DNA from: Oribacterium parvum
GTDB lineage: Bacteria; Bacillota; Clostridia; Lachnospirales; Lachnospiraceae
DNA length: 24,856 nucleotides
Assembly: GCA_938022235.1 (NCBI GenBank)
Contig: CALIEL010000013.1
Location: 1-24,856 of the forward strand
Direction: 5' to 3'
Positions 23,603 to 24,856 of this stretch are shown in pieces. The translations under genes were made by a program, and so were the position numbers. How positions within the stretch are numbered: position 1 is the first letter of the stretch; the number at the start of each line of letters is the position of its first letter. The notes below the pieces were generated by a model, which was not told the origin of the DNA, searched no databases, and saw only the letters and a list, made by a program, of their open reading frames with translations.

Positions 23603-23894
23603 TGTTTTTGCAACAGAATGGAGTTTTTCCCGTTTTTTACGGGATAAAAACAAGGAATATGCCTATCATATTCCCTGTTTACTCTTTTTATCCGCCAGTC
23701 TGATGTGGATTGTGGATAGTATCTTTGAATATTTGGAGAAGGGAACGGAAATCTTTACCCCCAATCTACAGGACTTGGTACAGGACGGGTTTTTGGGACT
23801 TTCCGTGATTGCCTTAGGAATCCTTATCTGGCAGGGAAAATTATTTTTGTCTTATCTCCAAAAACAGAAGAGCTCCGTTCCGACCTCATTTTGA
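23586..23894 (+). CDS. Small two-span membrane protein, partner of the 23096 gene product
   Basis: A 102-residue protein with two hydrophobic segments (about 27-46 and 66-88) joined by an acidic loop (EYLEKGTEIFTPNLQDLVQDG). ATG 23586 has AAAGGAGAGA upstream and lies inside the end of the preceding gene. The longer frame from 23547 lacks such a site. The stop codon TGA (23892-23894) falls inside the first six bases of a 408-bp inverted-repeat element, so the native C-terminus may have been changed by its arrival. Family and function are unknown; context suggests a membrane partner related to CO dehydrogenase. Confidence 0.6.
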   Translation: MHLLLSVFATEWSFSRFLRDKNKEYAYHIPCLLFLSASLMWIVDSIFEYLEKGTEIFTPNLQDLVQDGFLGLSVIALGILIWQGKLFLSYLQKQKSSVPTSF

Positions 23895-24298
23895 CATAAA
23901 ATGGACTGTAATAAATCAAAATAGTTTTCTAGGCAATATAGGTCTGAAATCAGGGTACGCTCTATCTAGCTTTATCCTGTGTATTGAAGGACTGTATTTA
24001 TTATAAAGGTACGCTCTAATGCAGTGTGGGTCTATAATGGGGCACGCTCCCGCTAACCTCGCCTTCGTAGCAGTACTAACTTCAAGCTTCGCTTTGCTCG
24101 CTTTCAGTAAGTACTGACGGGCTCAGATTACCCCTATTATAGACCCATACTGCATTATTCGCTTCACTTATTGATTTTTTACAGTTCTTCACTTCGCCGG
24201 ATTCTTGCCAGTATAGGTTCAAATTACCCTGATTTTCGGACCTATATTGCCGAAAATCTATTTAGTATTTTGATTGATTACAGTCCGTTTTCTGTCAA
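23891..24298. repeat. 408-bp nested imperfect inverted repeat (MITE-like or structured-RNA element)
   Basis: This covers the only long non-coding stretch near the right end (23895-24361). Outer arms 23891-23957 and 24225-24298 are reverse complements with small indels and end in TTGACA/TGTCAA. Middle arms 24018-24042 and 24131-24156 pair (GCAGTGTGGGTCTATAAT type). Inner arms 24071-24082 and 24105-24116 pair (CAGTACTAACTT). All share a centre near 24090. Within the left arm GGTACGCTCT occurs at 23954 and 24008, and GGCACGCTCC at 24041; GGACTGTA occurs twice. No open reading frame of note lies inside. I do not see a clear target-site duplication. It lies between convergent genes. Confidence 0.75.
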
Positions 24299-24300
24299 TG

Positions 24301-24336
24301 AAAAAGTAGAGCAGGACGAGCCTGCTCTACTTTTTT
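24301..24336. terminator. Bidirectional terminator beside the inverted-repeat element
   Basis: AAAAAGTAGAGCAGG (24301-24315) pairs perfectly with 24321-24335 around a 5-nt loop. A/T runs flank both sides, so it can stop the minus-strand gene ending at 24362 and any plus-strand read-through. Confidence 0.88.
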
Positions 24337-24361
24337 GAGAATTCAAAATAATTTTTAAAGC

Positions 24362-24757
24362 TTATCGAATCCAAACACCGTTGGAATCTACTCTGTATCC
24401 GTCAGGAGTAAGCTTATTCATGTAAAGAGATCCTAAAGGCTGGTTCTCTGCCGGTGCCTGAGCGAAATAGTAGGTATCAAAGTTAATCTTCTGCCATCCG
24501 GTTACCATACGTCCGTTAGCCCCGATGTAGTACCACTGGTGCTGACTTACAATCCAACCATAGATTGGTGCACCATTCTCATTGCTTACGAATGACCAAG
24601 AACCATCTCTGTTAGCTACCCAGTGTCCGTTGGATTCTGCTACTGTGGTGGTAGATCCGCCGTAGCTGGAAACAGCGCCCTCTGCAGCAAGTGCAGGAAT
24701 TACAGATGCAGTTGCCATACAAGCAATTAAAGCTGCAACAAGAATATTCTTTTTCAT
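24362..24757 (-). CDS. Secreted cell-wall-binding repeat protein
   Basis: A 131-residue exported protein. The start at 24757 is preceded by GGAGG and yields a typical signal peptide (MKKNILVAALIACMATASVI, then PALAA and E); the upstream in-frame ATG at 24790 is less likely. The mature part contains two to three cell-wall-binding (choline-binding-like) units: GHWVANRDGSWSFVS, GWIVSQHQWYYIGANGRM, and VTGWQKINFDTYYF, ending in YRVDSNGVWI. There is no catalytic domain, so it is probably a small wall-associated protein. The 798-residue protein at 7555-9951 carries related repeats. Confidence 0.85.
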   Translation of the reverse strand: MKKNILVAALIACMATASVIPALAAEGAVSSYGGSTTTVAESNGHWVANRDGSWSFVSNENGAPIYGWIVSQHQWYYIGANGRMVTGWQKINFDTYYFAQAPAENQPLGSLYMNKLTPDGYRVDSNGVWIR

Positions 24758-24801
24758 AAATAAACCTCCAAAGCCATTTTTTTTATTCAAGCTACCTTAT
24801 T

Positions 24802-24829
24802 ATTATACCTTGTATTACAACATAAGCAA
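24802..24829 (-). promoter_or_regulatory. Promoter of the cell-wall-binding protein gene
   Basis: On the minus strand TTGCTT (24829-24824), a 16-bp spacer and perfect TATAAT (24807-24802) stand about 45 bp before the start codon. Confidence 0.65.
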
Positions 24830-24856
24830 TAAAAAATTCCTTTTATTTTTCTGATA

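Noticed and set aside
23891..24298. CRISPR array as an explanation for the repeats.
   Set aside because: Repeats are inverted and nested, not regularly spaced direct repeats with unique spacers.

Overview
The window reads as a chromosomal segment of a low-to-moderate G+C anaerobic member of the Clostridia, most likely Lachnospiraceae-like. Supporting signs are strong AGGAGG-type ribosome binding sites, sigma-A promoters, DapL-type lysine synthesis, a Clostridia-style glutaminyl-tRNA synthetase, a stand-alone Ni-Fe carbon monoxide dehydrogenase, and cell-wall-binding repeat proteins. The taxon is inferred from gene content only. No rRNA, tRNA, prophage or CRISPR array was seen.

Region 1 (1-5827) is a branched-chain amino acid block: the 3' part of an acetolactate synthase large subunit, a one-ACT-domain small subunit, ilvC and a strong terminator, then ilvA, a second acetolactate synthase large subunit and its small subunit. 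The two large subunits are not simple duplicates. The first carries Ser-Glu-Gly instead of Gly-Asp-Gly in its thiamine-diphosphate/Mg motif. The second has HQYQ where RQWQ is usual. Region 2 (5934-10149) begins with a clear promoter and ridA, whose product clears the reactive enamine made by IlvA. It continues with a DUF3290/DUF421 membrane pair, an unusual 798-residue protein (zinc ribbon, acidic repeats, one membrane span, TPR, cell-wall-binding repeats) and a small membrane protein, and ends at a 14-bp-stem bidirectional terminator.

Region 3 (10202-13939) is mostly on the minus strand. It holds xpt, then folC and the folate ECF transporter gene folT, with a well-formed tetrahydrofolate riboswitch and promoter upstream of folT. 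A plus-strand orphan gene lies between xpt and folC. Region 4 (13883-16470) holds lrgA-lrgB behind a promoter whose -10 box lies inside a 13-bp palindrome, followed by a secreted M14 metallocarboxypeptidase. Region 5 (16485-20513) is a likely operon of glnS, a YtxH-like gene, luxS and dapL, with a promoter in front and a terminator behind.

Region 6 (20577-24856) is the most unusual. A near-consensus promoter and an 11-bp inverted repeat precede a 778-residue CooS-type CO dehydrogenase. This enzyme has a histidine-rich N-terminal tail (about 25 His in 67 residues) and Asp where one C-cluster cysteine is expected. Two overlapping genes for small membrane proteins follow. A 408-bp nested inverted repeat then begins inside the stop codon of the second one. 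The window ends with a minus-strand gene for a secreted cell-wall-binding protein, with its own terminator and promoter.
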